Assembly: GCF_900091565.1 (NCBI RefSeq)
Contig: NZ_FMCV01000026.1
Span: forward strand, 31,471 to 95,470
Length of the DNA stretch: 64,000 nucleotides
Direction: 5' to 3'
Origin: Micromonospora marina
GTDB lineage: Bacteria > Actinomycetota > Actinomycetes > Mycobacteriales > Micromonosporaceae
Positions 26,674-36,104 of this stretch are shown piece after piece. The notes below the pieces were generated by a model. That model saw nothing but the letters and a program-made list of their open reading frames with translations, was not told where the DNA came from and did not search any database. Numbering within the stretch: the stretch's first letter is position 1; every line of letters begins with the position of its first letter. The translations under genes were made by a program, and so were the position numbers.

Positions 26674-27513
26674 GACCACCAGGCGGCGCTCGGCGCGGCG
26701 CTGGACCAGCCGGCACAGGGCCAGCAGCAGCACCGCCCAGCCGGCCTGCACACCGATCAGGGTGAGACCGGTGGACATCGGCTCCCGCTCGACGAGCACG
26801 TCCAGCGGCACCTGGAGGATGCTGGGGAACGGCGTGGCGTACCGCAGGACCGCCTCCAGCGGGCCGGGCAGGAAGCCCAGCGGGAAGTAGAGCCCGGCCA
26901 GCACGCCCGAGCCGAGCGTCCACAGGATCATCGGGCCCCGGACGTCCTGCAACCAGTACGCGGTGGCGTTGACCAGGTAGCGGCAACCGAAGCAGACCAC
27001 CACCGCGAGCAGCGCGGAGAGCAGGAACAGCGGCACCGTGGCCCAGTGCCGGGGCAGGTACACCGCGAAGAAGAACGGGCCGACCACCAGCGGCGGCACC
27101 AGCCGGGCCAGCGACGCGAACCCGGCCCGGCCCAGGTCGGTGGCGAGATAGCTGGTCACCGGGTGCACCGGCCGCAGCAGGTCGGCGGCCACCTCGCCGG
27201 TGCGGATCCGGTCGGCCAGATCGGTCCAGCCCCAGATGGCGATGACCGCCAGCAGCCCCTGCCCGGCCCAGACGAACGTGGCGAGCTGGGCCCTGTCGTA
27301 CCCGGCCACGGTGCCCGCCGCGCCGGTCGCCGCGAGGAAGACGTAGCAGCGTAGGAAGCCGAACACGGTGTTTGTGCACAGCCCCGCCACGGCGGCCTGG
27401 CGGTAGGTCGCGTGCCGCCGGAACCCGGCCGCCGCGATCGCGCCGAATGTCCGAAACCATGGGGTAACGTGTGCGCCGGTGGGCGGTGCCACAGTGGCGG
27501 TGACCGAGCCCAC
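26662..27513 (-). CDS. ABC-2 exporter permease 2
   Basis: A 283-aa integral membrane protein with about six helices, the partner of permease 1 (ABC2_membrane_6 family). TDLADRIRTGEVAADLLRPV is a conserved cytosolic loop that contacts the ATPase. GTG 27513 is preferred, with GGAGGG 7 nt upstream. The TGA stop falls at the edge of the 27-bp duplication. It leads the exporter operon; the giant WG protein is divergent. Confidence 0.88.
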   Translation of the reverse strand: MGSVTATVAPPTGAHVTPWFRTFGAIAAAGFRRHATYRQAAVAGLCTNTVFGFLRCYVFLAATGAAGTVAGYDRAQLATFVWAGQGLLAVIAIWGWTDLADRIRTGEVAADLLRPVHPVTSYLATDLGRAGFASLARLVPPLVVGPFFFAVYLPRHWATVPLFLLSALLAVVVCFGCRYLVNATAYWLQDVRGPMILWTLGSGVLAGLYFPLGFLPGPLEAVLRYATPFPSILQVPLDVLVEREPMSTGLTLIGVQAGWAVLLLALCRLVQRRAERRLVVQGG

Positions 27514-27675
27514 GCCGTTACCCTCCTTCCGCAGCCACGACGTGCTGGACCGGGCGACTGTACCGGCATGTCCGGCGCCCCAGCGCGAGATTTTCCGATG
27601 AGGTGACACCGCCGTGAGCGAGCGACGCGAGCCGGCCCCGGGGCCGTGCCACGCGAGCGGCGGGAGGGGTTGCCG

Positions 27676-30600
27676 ATGAGTGGCTGGGGCAGCTGGCGCG
27701 AGCCGGCCGAACCGGCCTGGGCCGCCGAGCCCACCCACGAATGGCAGCCGCAGTTCCCCGGGCAGCGCTACCCCGGCGACATCGGCATCGAGAACCTGAC
27801 GCCGCGCCCGCGCGCCGTGGTCGGCCGCGCCGAGGTACGCCCGGTCAGCCCCGCGCCCGGCGAGGACGCGCACCCGGTGAGCCCCGCCGGTGCCTGGCCC
27901 TCGCGGGACGAGAGCGGGCGGCCGGTGAGTCCGGCCGGTCCACGTGACGCCCACCCGGTCAGCCCGGCCGGTCCACGCGGCGCGTACCCGACCAGCCCGG
28001 CGGTCCCGCCCGGCGCGTACCCGACCAGCCCGGCGGTCCCGCCCGGCGTACACCCGACCGGCCCGGCCGGGCTACGGGGCGCGCATCCGGACGGACCGGC
28101 AGGACCACGCGGCGGGCACACAGACGGGCCGGCCGCCTCGCGCTGGGCGTACCCGGTCGGTTCCGCCGGTCCCGGCGGACAGCGCCCGCCGGGACCGGGC
28201 GAGCGGCGCGGACGTTCGGACGGCCCCGGCGCGGACGGCCGGGAGCCCCACCGCCCCGGTCCGCCGCCGGAGCGGCTCGACCAACGCTGGGTACGCCCCG
28301 ACGGACCCCCGCGCCGGGCCGTCCAGCCCGGCTGGATGGCGGAGCCGAACGAGACCCCGCACCCCGCCCCGCGCTGGACCGATCGCCCGGCGGACGGCAG
28401 GCGCGCCCCGGCCGACGGTCGTCCGGCGGCTTCCGGCGAACGATGGGACTCGCCCGACGGTCACCAGGACCACTTCCCGGGCGGGCGCCGCGAACCCCGG
28501 CCCGACGGGCGCCACCGCCCGTTCGCGGAGCCGTCACCGAACGATCCCGACCGTGGTCGGCGTGGTCCCGGCCTCGACCGGCGCGACGATGCGGTGCCAC
28601 AGCCGGAGCGGAGCGCGGCCGGCTGGAGCGAGCCGGGCCGGCGGGAACCCGGCTGGAGCGGGCCGGGTCGCGACGAACGGCGTGAACCCGGCCGTGACGG
28701 CTGGCGGGAGCCCGGCCCGCGTCCCCCCGCGGACCGGCGAGAACCGGCGGGTGGCCGGTGGGACGACCGCGCGCCGGGCCGCGAGGCTGCCGCGTATCCG
28801 GACACCCGGCGCCGGGTGCCGGAGAACGGGCGGCCCGCGCAACCCGACCGCCACGTCCCGCAGGGACACCGTCCGGCTGACCCGCCAGCCACCGCCCCGA
28901 CACGGCCGGGCGCCGACCAGCGTTGGCAGCGCCCGCCGGCCGACCGGTCCCGCCCGCACCAGGGCGAGTGGCCGATCGTCGAGCCACACCCCCGGCCGGA
29001 GCCCGACGCGCACCGGCCGGACGAGCGGCACCGCCCGACCGTGGATCGGCCGGTACCGTCCCGGCACCCGATGCCACCCGCCGACGCCCCACGCCCCGAC
29101 GCGCGCCGCCCCGAACAGGACGGTTCTCCTCGTCCGGACCCACGCGACGCCCGGCCTGCCCGCCCTGGCACCCAGCCCGGCGGCACCGGTCATTCTCAGC
29201 CGCACGCCTCCCGGCCGTCCCCCGCCCCGGCGCGCCCGGACACCGCCCCGTCACGTGCGGAGGCCGGTGGCGCGCAGCCGGAGCAGGACCGTCGCCGGTC
29301 GGACGGGGTCGCCGCCCGTCCGGATCAGCAGTGGCCGGTACGGCCCGACGAGCGCCCGTCGGCGTCCCCGGCCCAGACGGCCCCACGCCCGGACGGGTCC
29401 TGGACGGCGTCCCCGGACCAGACGGCCGCACGCCCGAACGAGCCCGGGACGACTCGGCCGGACGAGCGCCGGACACCGCCGGACGCACCGACGACGGCGC
29501 GGCCCGGGCAATGGCCCGACGCTCGTCCGGTCCGTGGAACCGACGGCCGGGCCGCACCCCCGGCCGTGTCGGCCGGACACCCGCCCGCCGACGCCCGTCC
29601 CCGTCCCGTCCCGGCGGCGCCGGATCCGCCCGCTGCAACCCGCCCGCCCGTGCACCCCGGCGACGGTTCGCCGTCGACCGGCGACACCCCGCTACGGCCC
29701 GTGCCGCCTGCCGATGCGGACGAGCAGCAGCGGATGCCGGCACCGGCCCCGTTCGATGTGCCTTCCGGTCAGACGTTCCGCGCGCCCGCGGGCCCGATGG
29801 CCGGCACGCATGCGGGGCCCACTTCCGTCGTGCCCGCGGGCCCGACGGCCGGCACGACTGCGGATTCCCGGTCCGGCGTGCCCGCTTCCGCGAGCCCGGC
29901 GACCAGCGCACCCGTCTCGGGCGTACCGGAATCCAGCAGGCCCGTCTCCGGGGCGCCCGCCGCGGGCATGCCGGGCGCCGACGCGCCTGTCTCCGGTCCG
30001 GCCACGCCGGTCGCCGGCCGGCCCAGCGACGGTACGCAGACTCCGATCGGCACCGGAGGGGCGCAGCGAAGCGGGGAGCCCACCCGCCCCACGCCGTCGC
30101 GGGGACGGACGGAGGAGCCGCAGGGCCCGGCTCCAGCCGTGCCGGCCACCGGCACCCGACCCGTGCCGGGCCCGGATGCCAGCCGTCGCGACGTCGACGC
30201 GTCACCCCGGGCGTTCACCCGGTCCACGCCGGACACGGACGCCGGCCGGTCCGAAGCCGACGTGCCCGCCCAGCCCGCGCAGGGCACGGATCGCCCCGGA
30301 GCCGACGCGCGCACCCGGCCCACCCAAGGCACAGATCGCCCCGAACCCGACGCGCCCTCCGACGGTCTCGGAGCCGAAGCGTCCCCGCACCGCAGCGACG
30401 AGCCGTCGGAGAACGGCCGCTCGGGAAGGAAGACCGGCCCGCCCTCCCCCGGCGCGAAGGCGTGGTTCCAGCCGGCCCAGCCCGCCCGGCCCGCAGAAGC
30501 ACCGGAGCCGCCGGAGATCTTCCGCGATTCCGGCCCCTCTGGGGGCCGTTTCGTACCAAGATCTCTGTCCGACCACGACTCGATCGAACGCCCCGCCGTG

Positions 30601-32727
30601 GTGGCGGCTGCTCCGGAAGCCGTGACGGAGGCGCCGGGCGTGACGGAGACGGCGGGCGTGACGGAGACGGCGGGACTCGATGCCGCAGCAACAGCGGCAG
30701 GTGCTCCCGCGCCGGGGCCGAGCGCCGGTCCGGTACCAGCGTCCACCGCCGACCCGGCCGCGCCCCTGCCCGACTCTGCACCGTCCCCGATAGCTACGCC
30801 GTTCCCCACCATCCCACCGGGCGACGCTGACCCGCCGCTCCCGGCCGCCGCTTCGCCCGGCACCGCCGACAGACGTCAGGACGGCGCGGCACCGCAGGCC
30901 ACCGCCGACGAGACGGCACCGCAAACCACCGCCAACCACCCGGCAACGCAGGCCACCGCCGATCCCACGGCACCAGAGACCACCACCGACCGTCCGACAC
31001 CTGAGACGGCCACCGACCACACGGCACCAGAGACCACCGCCGACCGCACCGGGTCCGCCCCGCCCGCTCCTCAGCAGGTCGGCACGGCGGCCGACGCCGC
31101 GCCCGCGCGGCCTTCGCCCACCGCTGAGGAGATCGCCGCCCCCGGCATCGCGCCCGCCGAGCACGGCGGCGCCCCGGCCGGCACCGCGGGCACCGGCCCG
31201 GCCGAACAGCCACTCGCCGACACCGGCCACAGCGACGCCGTCGGCGACGGGCCAGAGCGCGCCGACGACCACGAACACGCCCCGCCCGCGCAACAGAAAC
31301 AGGCGCCGACCCACGACGGCGGCGCGGCCGACGCCGACGAGGCGCGGGAACCGCGTACCCCCGACGCCGCAACCGGCGACGACGCGGGCCCGGCGGCGGA
31401 GGCCGAACCGCCGTCCCCGGTGGAACCGGAGCAGGCCCTCGCCGCGGTCGGCTGGGAACTGGATCCGCGTACGCTGCGCGAGCAGGCCCCCGACCCGGCC
31501 CGGTTGCGGATGATCCGGGACGGGCTCACCGGCAAACTGGACACCACGCTCGACAACCGGAGCCGGGCCCGGCTGCTCAGCCTGCGGTCGGTGGCGTCCC
31601 GGATCCTCGGTGACCTGGACGACGCGCTCGCCGACGCGCGGCTGGCCGTCACGTACGCGGAGGCCACCGGCGAGTTCCGGCGGACCGCGCTGGCCCGCGC
31701 GCGCCTCGCCGAGGCGCTGCGGTGGCGGGGGGACCACGCGGAGGCGGACCGGCTCTTCGCCGAGGCGAACTCGCCGGAGCTGCCGGACCGGCTGCGCGCG
31801 TTGCTGCACGAGCACGCCGGGCGGTGCTGCTACGACCAGGGGCGGCTGACCGAGGCGTGCCTGCACTTCGAGCGGGCGCTGGACCTGCGTCACGGCGAGG
31901 ACCCGCAGCTCGGCGCCCGGGTCGAGGTGGCGCTGGACGCGGTCGCGGAGCGGGCCGCCGCGGACGGTTTCGGTCCGCCGCCGCGCCGGCCCGAGGAGGT
32001 GCTCGGCACCCCGCGCCTGCCGGTGGCGACGTTCGACGAGGAGCAGCAGCTCTGGGGGTATGCGAACGCCGACGGCGAGATGGTGATCGCACACCGGTAC
32101 GCGGAGGCGCAGCCGTTCCACGAGGGGCTGGCCTGGGTACGGCGGCCGGAGGCGTCCCGGTGGGCGCTGATCGACACGTCCGGCACGGCGCTGATCGAGG
32201 CGAACAACGGCTACCGGTCGGTGGTGCCCTTCTCGGATGGGCTGTCCTGGGTGTCGATGGACGGCAAGGGCCGGTGGATGGCCGTCGACCGGATGAACAT
32301 CGTGAAGATCCCGCCCGGGTACGAGGAGGCGCGGCCGTTCCGCAACGGCCTGGCGGCGGTACGGCAGAACGGCGGCTGGGGCGCGGTGGACCTGACCGGC
32401 GAGGTGGTGGTGCCGACCCGCTACCACCGTCTCGGCACGTCGCTGGTCGACGGCCGGGAGGTCGACGGGTTCACCGCGGACGGACTGGCGGTGGTCGAGC
32501 TGGCCGGCCGCCGGGGCGTGGTGGACCGGGCCGGCCGGGTGGTGGTGACACCGGCGTACCCGACGGTGGTGGTGCACCCGGTGGCGTTCCTGGTCGCCAC
32601 CGAGTCGGGCCGGTGGGGCGCGCTGGACCGGCGCGGCGAGCCGCTCATCGACCCGGTACACCCCGGGCGCACGGCGGTGGTCGCGGAGATCGACCGGCTG
32701 CTCGCCGACGCCAGCCCGGTGCTCTGA
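27676..32727 (+). CDS. Giant Pro-rich protein with C-terminal TPR-like and WG repeats
   Basis: A 1683-aa protein not recognised as a named family. Residues 1 to about 1245 are disordered and rich in Pro, Gly, Arg, Asp and Ala, with short repeats (GAYPTSPAVPP twice; later GVTETAG twice; TAPETT-type). The segment shifts from Arg/Gly-Pro-rich to Ala/Thr/Pro-rich near residue 700. At about 1265-1420 helical pairs resemble TPRs (DDALADARLAVTYAEATG; GRLTEACLHFERALDLRHG). Residues ~1445-1680 hold WG (KWG) repeats: LWGYANADGEMVI, GGWGAVDLTGEVVVP, GRWGALDRRGEPLIDP. No signal peptide or membrane segment is evident. ATG 27676 follows GGGAGGGG. It probably scaffolds cytosolic interactions. Confidence 0.85.
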   Translation: MSGWGSWREPAEPAWAAEPTHEWQPQFPGQRYPGDIGIENLTPRPRAVVGRAEVRPVSPAPGEDAHPVSPAGAWPSRDESGRPVSPAGPRDAHPVSPAGPRGAYPTSPAVPPGAYPTSPAVPPGVHPTGPAGLRGAHPDGPAGPRGGHTDGPAASRWAYPVGSAGPGGQRPPGPGERRGRSDGPGADGREPHRPGPPPERLDQRWVRPDGPPRRAVQPGWMAEPNETPHPAPRWTDRPADGRRAPADGRPAASGERWDSPDGHQDHFPGGRREPRPDGRHRPFAEPSPNDPDRGRRGPGLDRRDDAVPQPERSAAGWSEPGRREPGWSGPGRDERREPGRDGWREPGPRPPADRREPAGGRWDDRAPGREAAAYPDTRRRVPENGRPAQPDRHVPQGHRPADPPATAPTRPGADQRWQRPPADRSRPHQGEWPIVEPHPRPEPDAHRPDERHRPTVDRPVPSRHPMPPADAPRPDARRPEQDGSPRPDPRDARPARPGTQPGGTGHSQPHASRPSPAPARPDTAPSRAEAGGAQPEQDRRRSDGVAARPDQQWPVRPDERPSASPAQTAPRPDGSWTASPDQTAARPNEPGTTRPDERRTPPDAPTTARPGQWPDARPVRGTDGRAAPPAVSAGHPPADARPRPVPAAPDPPAATRPPVHPGDGSPSTGDTPLRPVPPADADEQQRMPAPAPFDVPSGQTFRAPAGPMAGTHAGPTSVVPAGPTAGTTADSRSGVPASASPATSAPVSGVPESSRPVSGAPAAGMPGADAPVSGPATPVAGRPSDGTQTPIGTGGAQRSGEPTRPTPSRGRTEEPQGPAPAVPATGTRPVPGPDASRRDVDASPRAFTRSTPDTDAGRSEADVPAQPAQGTDRPGADARTRPTQGTDRPEPDAPSDGLGAEASPHRSDEPSENGRSGRKTGPPSPGAKAWFQPAQPARPAEAPEPPEIFRDSGPSGGRFVPRSLSDHDSIERPAVVAAAPEAVTEAPGVTETAGVTETAGLDAAATAAGAPAPGPSAGPVPASTADPAAPLPDSAPSPIATPFPTIPPGDADPPLPAAASPGTADRRQDGAAPQATADETAPQTTANHPATQATADPTAPETTTDRPTPETATDHTAPETTADRTGSAPPAPQQVGTAADAAPARPSPTAEEIAAPGIAPAEHGGAPAGTAGTGPAEQPLADTGHSDAVGDGPERADDHEHAPPAQQKQAPTHDGGAADADEAREPRTPDAATGDDAGPAAEAEPPSPVEPEQALAAVGWELDPRTLREQAPDPARLRMIRDGLTGKLDTTLDNRSRARLLSLRSVASRILGDLDDALADARLAVTYAEATGEFRRTALARARLAEALRWRGDHAEADRLFAEANSPELPDRLRALLHEHAGRCCYDQGRLTEACLHFERALDLRHGEDPQLGARVEVALDAVAERAAADGFGPPPRRPEEVLGTPRLPVATFDEEQQLWGYANADGEMVIAHRYAEAQPFHEGLAWVRRPEASRWALIDTSGTALIEANNGYRSVVPFSDGLSWVSMDGKGRWMAVDRMNIVKIPPGYEEARPFRNGLAAVRQNGGWGAVDLTGEVVVPTRYHRLGTSLVDGREVDGFTADGLAVVELAGRRGVVDRAGRVVVTPAYPTVVVHPVAFLVATESGRWGALDRRGEPLIDPVHPGRTAVVAEIDRLLADASPVL
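27979..28044 (+). repeat. 33-nt tandem repeat inside the WG-protein gene
   Basis: Two identical 33-nt units (27979-28011, 28012-28044) encode GAYPTSPAVPP twice, showing recent expansion of the disordered region. Confidence 0.9.
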
Positions 32728-32770
32728 CCAGCGTCCGGCACGCCACCCGCAGCGGCGGCGCCCCGGTCCG

Positions 32771-33277
32771 TCAGCGACCGGCGCCCGGGCCGGCCGCTCC
32801 CGCCGTCGGCGGGGGGCCGAGCAGCTCGATGCCGTTGCGGGCGGCGGCGTGTCCGAGGGCGGCCGGGTCGATCGGCTCCGGGTCGGGCAGCCGGCGGTGC
32901 AGCGCGGGTACGCCTGCTTCCGCGGCGAATCGCTCGAACCCGGCCGGGGTGGTGATCTGGAGCGCGCGCAACGGCTCGTCCGGGCCGACCACGAAGGTGT
33001 GCGGCAGGCCCACCGGCAGCAGGACGAAGTCACCGGGGCCGGCGGCGAGCGTCTCGCCGTCGCAGTGGAACCGGGCGGTGCCGGACAGCAGGTAGAACAT
33101 CTCGTCCTCGACCTGGTGGCGGTGCAGTGGCGGGGCGAAGCCGGGCGGGTTCACGAACTCGGCGACGGTGAGGCGGTCCCGGGTGTGCCGGCCGCCGGCC
33201 TTCAGCGTGCAGAGGTTGCCGAGGAACCAGTACGCCTCGCCGTCTTCGGGGCCGAGCAGGTAGGGGCGGACGGACAT
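32771..33277 (-). CDS. Cupin-domain protein
   Basis: A 168-aa single cupin. Metal-binding motifs are PPLHRHQVEDEMFYLLSG (His, His, Glu) and LPVGLPHTF (His), so an active metal site is likely. Similar quercetinase-like cupins act as dioxygenases or isomerases, but the substrate is unknown. ATG 33277 has GGAGG upstream. It is divergent from a TetR gene and is probably that regulator's target. Confidence 0.85.
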   Translation of the reverse strand: MSVRPYLLGPEDGEAYWFLGNLCTLKAGGRHTRDRLTVAEFVNPPGFAPPLHRHQVEDEMFYLLSGTARFHCDGETLAAGPGDFVLLPVGLPHTFVVGPDEPLRALQITTPAGFERFAAEAGVPALHRRLPDPEPIDPAALGHAAARNGIELLGPPPTAGAAGPGAGR

Positions 33278-33294
33278 GAGCAGCCTCCAATTTC

Positions 33295-33341
33295 AGTGAA
33301 TGCGAGAACATTCGATAGCCAGCAGTCTAGTGAATGCATTG
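33295..33341. promoter_or_regulatory. Candidate TetR operator pair
   Basis: AGTGAATGC occurs at 33295-33303 and 33329-33337. The first is part of an inverted repeat, GAATG-6 nt-CATTC (33298-33313); the second sits in AATGCATT, an 8-bp palindrome (33333-33340). Both lie in the 80-bp region between the divergent cupin and TetR genes. Confidence 0.55.
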
Positions 33342-33357
33342 TTAGTATCGCGAGGTC

Positions 33358-34017
33358 ATGGCTGGAGTCAAGGACGGCAAGGCGACGCGCCCCTACCGCT
33401 CGGCGGTGCGCGAGGAGAGCGCCCGGCGTACCCGGCAGGCGGTGGTGCGGGCGGCGACCGACCTGTTCGTCACGCGCGGCTACGCGGCGACGTCGCTGGC
33501 CGACGTGGCCGCCGAGGCGGGCGTCGCCCGGCCCACCGTGTTCGCCGTGTTCGGCTCCAAGGCCGCCCTGCTGCGCCAGGTGCTCGACGAGGCGCTCGCC
33601 GGTGACGACGAGCCGGTGCCGGTGGCGCGCCGCCCCTGGTTCCAGCCGGTCTGGGAGGCGGCCGACCAGGGCGCGGCGCTCGACGCGTACGCCGGGGTCT
33701 GCACGCTGATCGGCCACCGCGCGGCCGGCGTCTTCGAGACGGTGCGCCGCGCCGCGGACGAGGCGCCCGAGGTGGCCGAACTGTGGGAGACGCTGCTGCG
33801 CAACCGCCGCGCGGGCGCCGACATGGTGGTCGACCGGCTGCTCAGCCTGGACGGCCCGCTCCGGCCGGACGCGGGCACCGGACGCGCGGTCGACGCGCTG
33901 TGGTTCTACAACGACCCGGCGCACTACGCGGCGCTGGTGCAGCGGTGCGGGTGGACGGAGGAGAGTTTCCGGCGGTGGCTCGCCGCCCGGATGCGCGACG
34001 CGCTGCTGGGGGCGTGA
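33358..34017 (+). CDS. TetR-family transcriptional regulator
   Basis: A 219-aa regulator. The N-terminal HTH is RAATDLFVTRGYAATSLADV, then AAEAGVARPTVFAVFGSKAA, a standard TetR DNA-binding pattern (residues ~25-75). The C-terminal helical ligand domain is unlike well-known members. It shares an 80-bp promoter region with the cupin gene and probably represses it and itself. TAGTAT at 33343-33348, 9 nt before the ATG, is a plausible -10. Confidence 0.92.
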   Translation: MAGVKDGKATRPYRSAVREESARRTRQAVVRAATDLFVTRGYAATSLADVAAEAGVARPTVFAVFGSKAALLRQVLDEALAGDDEPVPVARRPWFQPVWEAADQGAALDAYAGVCTLIGHRAAGVFETVRRAADEAPEVAELWETLLRNRRAGADMVVDRLLSLDGPLRPDAGTGRAVDALWFYNDPAHYAALVQRCGWTEESFRRWLAARMRDALLGA

Positions 34018-34048
34018 GCGCCGGACGGCGGCCGGGACCGGGCGGGTC

Positions 34049-34054
34049 TAGGGT
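34049..34054 (+). promoter_or_regulatory. -10 hexamer before aldo/keto reductase 1
   Basis: TAGGGT ends 7 nt before ATG 34062; GGGAG within the gap could also act as a very close SD. Confidence 0.5.
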
Positions 34055-34061
34055 CGGGAGC

Positions 34062-35060
34062 ATGGAATTCCGTCACCTTGGCCGCTCCGGCCTGATGGTC
34101 AGCGAGATCTCGTACGGCAACTGGATCACCCACGGCTCGCAGGTCGAGGAGGACGCGGCGGTCGCGTGCGTCCGCGCCGCCCTCGACAGCGGCATCACCA
34201 CGTTCGACACCGCCGACGTGTACGCGGGCACCCGCGCCGAGTCGGTGCTCGGCCGGGCGCTCAAGGGCGAGCGCCGCGAAGGGCTGGAGATCTTCACCAA
34301 GGTCTACTGGCCGACCGGTCCGGGCCGCAACGACCGGGGCCTGTCCCGCAAGCACATCATGGAGTCGATCGACGGCTCGCTGCGCCGCCTCCAGACCGAC
34401 CACGTGGACCTCTACCAGGCCCACCGCTACGACTACAGCACGCCGCTGGAGGAGACGATGGAGGCTTTCGCCGACGTCGTACGCTCCGGCAAGGCGCACT
34501 ACATCGGTGTCTCCGAGTGGAGGGCGTCCCAGCTGCGCGAGGCGCACGCGCTCGCCCGCGAGCTGCGCATCCCGCTGATCTCGAACCAGCCGCAGTACTC
34601 GATGCTGTGGCGGGTCATCGAGACCGAGGTGATCCCCACCAGCGAGGAACTGGGTGTCGGCCAGATCGTCTGGTCGCCGATGGCCCAGGGTGTGCTGTCC
34701 GGGAAGTACCTGCCCGGCCAGCCGCCGCCCGCCGGCTCCCGCGCCACCGACGAGAAGTCCGGCGCCGGGTTCATCGCCCGGTTCATGACCGACGACGTGC
34801 TCACCCGCGTGCAGCGGCTCAAGCCGCTGGCTGAGCAGGCCGGGCTGACCATGCCGCAGCTCGCCGTGGCCTGGGTGCTCCAGAACCCGAACGTCTCCTC
34901 GGCGATCGTCGGCGCGTCCCGGCCGGAGCAGGTGCACGACAACGTGAGGGCGGCGGGCGTGCGGCTCGACGCCGACCTGCTCAAGGCGATCGACGAGATC
35001 GTCGAGCCGGTCACCGAGCGGGACCCGGCGAAGACCGAGAGCCCGGCTCAGCGCCCGTGA
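34062..35060 (+). CDS. Aldo/keto reductase (KCNAB/YghZ-like)
   Basis: A 332-aa NADPH-dependent (beta/alpha)8 oxidoreductase. The catalytic tetrad is visible as FDTADVYAGTRAE (Asp, Tyr), FTKVYW (Lys) and YQAHRYD (His). NADP-binding IVGASRPEQVHDN is at the C-terminus. The length and the QPQYSMLWRVIETEVIPTSE stretch resemble the voltage-gated potassium channel beta-subunit/YghZ group. Physiological substrate unknown. Confidence 0.93.
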   Translation: MEFRHLGRSGLMVSEISYGNWITHGSQVEEDAAVACVRAALDSGITTFDTADVYAGTRAESVLGRALKGERREGLEIFTKVYWPTGPGRNDRGLSRKHIMESIDGSLRRLQTDHVDLYQAHRYDYSTPLEETMEAFADVVRSGKAHYIGVSEWRASQLREAHALARELRIPLISNQPQYSMLWRVIETEVIPTSEELGVGQIVWSPMAQGVLSGKYLPGQPPPAGSRATDEKSGAGFIARFMTDDVLTRVQRLKPLAEQAGLTMPQLAVAWVLQNPNVSSAIVGASRPEQVHDNVRAAGVRLDADLLKAIDEIVEPVTERDPAKTESPAQRP

Positions 35061-35066
35061 CGTCGC

Positions 35067-35105
35067 GTCGTTCCCGGGCCGGGCTCGCACCGGCCCGGGA
35101 ACGAC
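35067..35105. terminator. Bidirectional hairpin
   Basis: A perfect 16-bp stem (35067-35082 with 35090-35105) and 7-nt loop lie between the convergent aldo/keto reductase and site-2 protease genes. Confidence 0.85.
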
Positions 35106-35109
35106 CCGG

Positions 35110-35907
35110 TCAGCTCTCCCAGAAGCGGATCAGGGCGTAGCCGATCTGGTACAGCTCGCGCGGCAGGCCGAGCGCGTCGCCGACCGCGAAGACCGCGCCG
35201 AAGAACACCCGGTTGATCTGCGGGCTCCACAGCAGCGCGAACAGCAGGATGAAGCCGTACGGGGCGAACAGGTCGTACATCCGCCGGTAGGCGGGACTGA
35301 GCCACGGCTGGAGCATGTTGCCGCCGTCCAGGCCCGGCACCGGCAGCAGGTTGAGCACGCTCGCGGTGAGCTGGAGGAACGCGAGCAGCCCGATGCCGGC
35401 CCAGAACTCCAGCGGCCCGCCCAGTTCCGGCCCCCACGCCACCGCCGCCACCAGCAGCAGCGTGAACAGCACGTTCGTGGCCGGCCCGGCCAGGCTGACG
35501 AGCGTGTGCCGCAGCCGGCCGGGGATGGCGTGCCGGTCCACCCAGACCGCGCCACCGGGCAGGCCGATGCCGCCGAGCAGCACCACGACCACCGGCAGCA
35601 CGATCGACAGCAGCGGGCTGGTGTATTTCAGCGGGTTGAGCGTGAGGTAGCCCCGGTGCGCGATGTCCCGGTCACCGGCCCGGTACGCGACCACGGCGTG
35701 CGCGTACTCGTGCAGGCACAGCGAGACCAGCCAGCCCGAGACGACGAAGAGGAACACGTCGAAGCCGACGTTGCCGTACCGGTTCCAGGTCATCACCCCG
35801 GAGGCGACGAAGAGCGCCACCAGGGCCAGGAAGATCGGGCTCGGCCGGAACGCCGCCCGGGGCACGCCGAGGACCAGCGGCTCACCGGGGCGGTCGTAGC
35901 CGGTCAT
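35110..35907 (-). CDS. Site-2 protease-type (M50) membrane metallopeptidase
   Basis: A 265-aa intramembrane zinc protease. The HExxH motif is LCLHEYAHAVVAYRAGD; the second zinc motif is LLPVPGLDGGNML (NxxPxxxLDG form). About six membrane helices, starting FLALVALFVASGVMTWNR. There is no PDZ domain, so it belongs to the small, minimal M50 group. ATG 35907 overlaps the stop of the upstream 66-aa gene. Its substrate is unknown. Confidence 0.9.
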   Translation of the reverse strand: MTGYDRPGEPLVLGVPRAAFRPSPIFLALVALFVASGVMTWNRYGNVGFDVFLFVVSGWLVSLCLHEYAHAVVAYRAGDRDIAHRGYLTLNPLKYTSPLLSIVLPVVVVLLGGIGLPGGAVWVDRHAIPGRLRHTLVSLAGPATNVLFTLLLVAAVAWGPELGGPLEFWAGIGLLAFLQLTASVLNLLPVPGLDGGNMLQPWLSPAYRRMYDLFAPYGFILLFALLWSPQINRVFFGAVFAVGDALGLPRELYQIGYALIRFWES

Positions 35908-36104
35908 TCGGCCGGGGGTTCCAGGCTCATCCGGTAGTCCACCCGGTCGTCCTCGACCAGCGCGACGGAGGTGACGCCGGATGCCGCGAGCTCCCGCCAG
36001 GTCTGGCCGATCCACGACTCGGCGTCCGCCTGGCTCGTGAACGACTCGGCGGGTCCGTCGACCGCGTCGCCGTTCGCGCCCTCGTACCGCCAGCTCCACG
36101 CCAT
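35904..36104 (-). CDS. Small conserved hypothetical protein
   Basis: A 66-aa acidic protein (WSWRYEGANGDAV, then SQADAESWIGQTW). GAGGGGAG precedes ATG 36104, and the stop overlaps the M50 start, so it is coupled to the protease. Similar short proteins occur in actinobacteria, but I do not recognise a function. Confidence 0.75.
   Translation of the reverse strand: MAWSWRYEGANGDAVDGPAESFTSQADAESWIGQTWRELAASGVTSVALVEDDRVDYRMSLEPPAE

Noticed and set aside
27944..30625. 893-codon Arg/Pro-rich frame overlapping the WG-repeat gene
   Set aside because: Same strand, shifted frame of low-complexity DNA; the main frame continues to recognisable TPR and WG repeats.
30202..33033. 943-codon minus-strand frame across the WG gene
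   Set aside because: Shadow with no domain; runs across the clear WG repeats of the plus strand.
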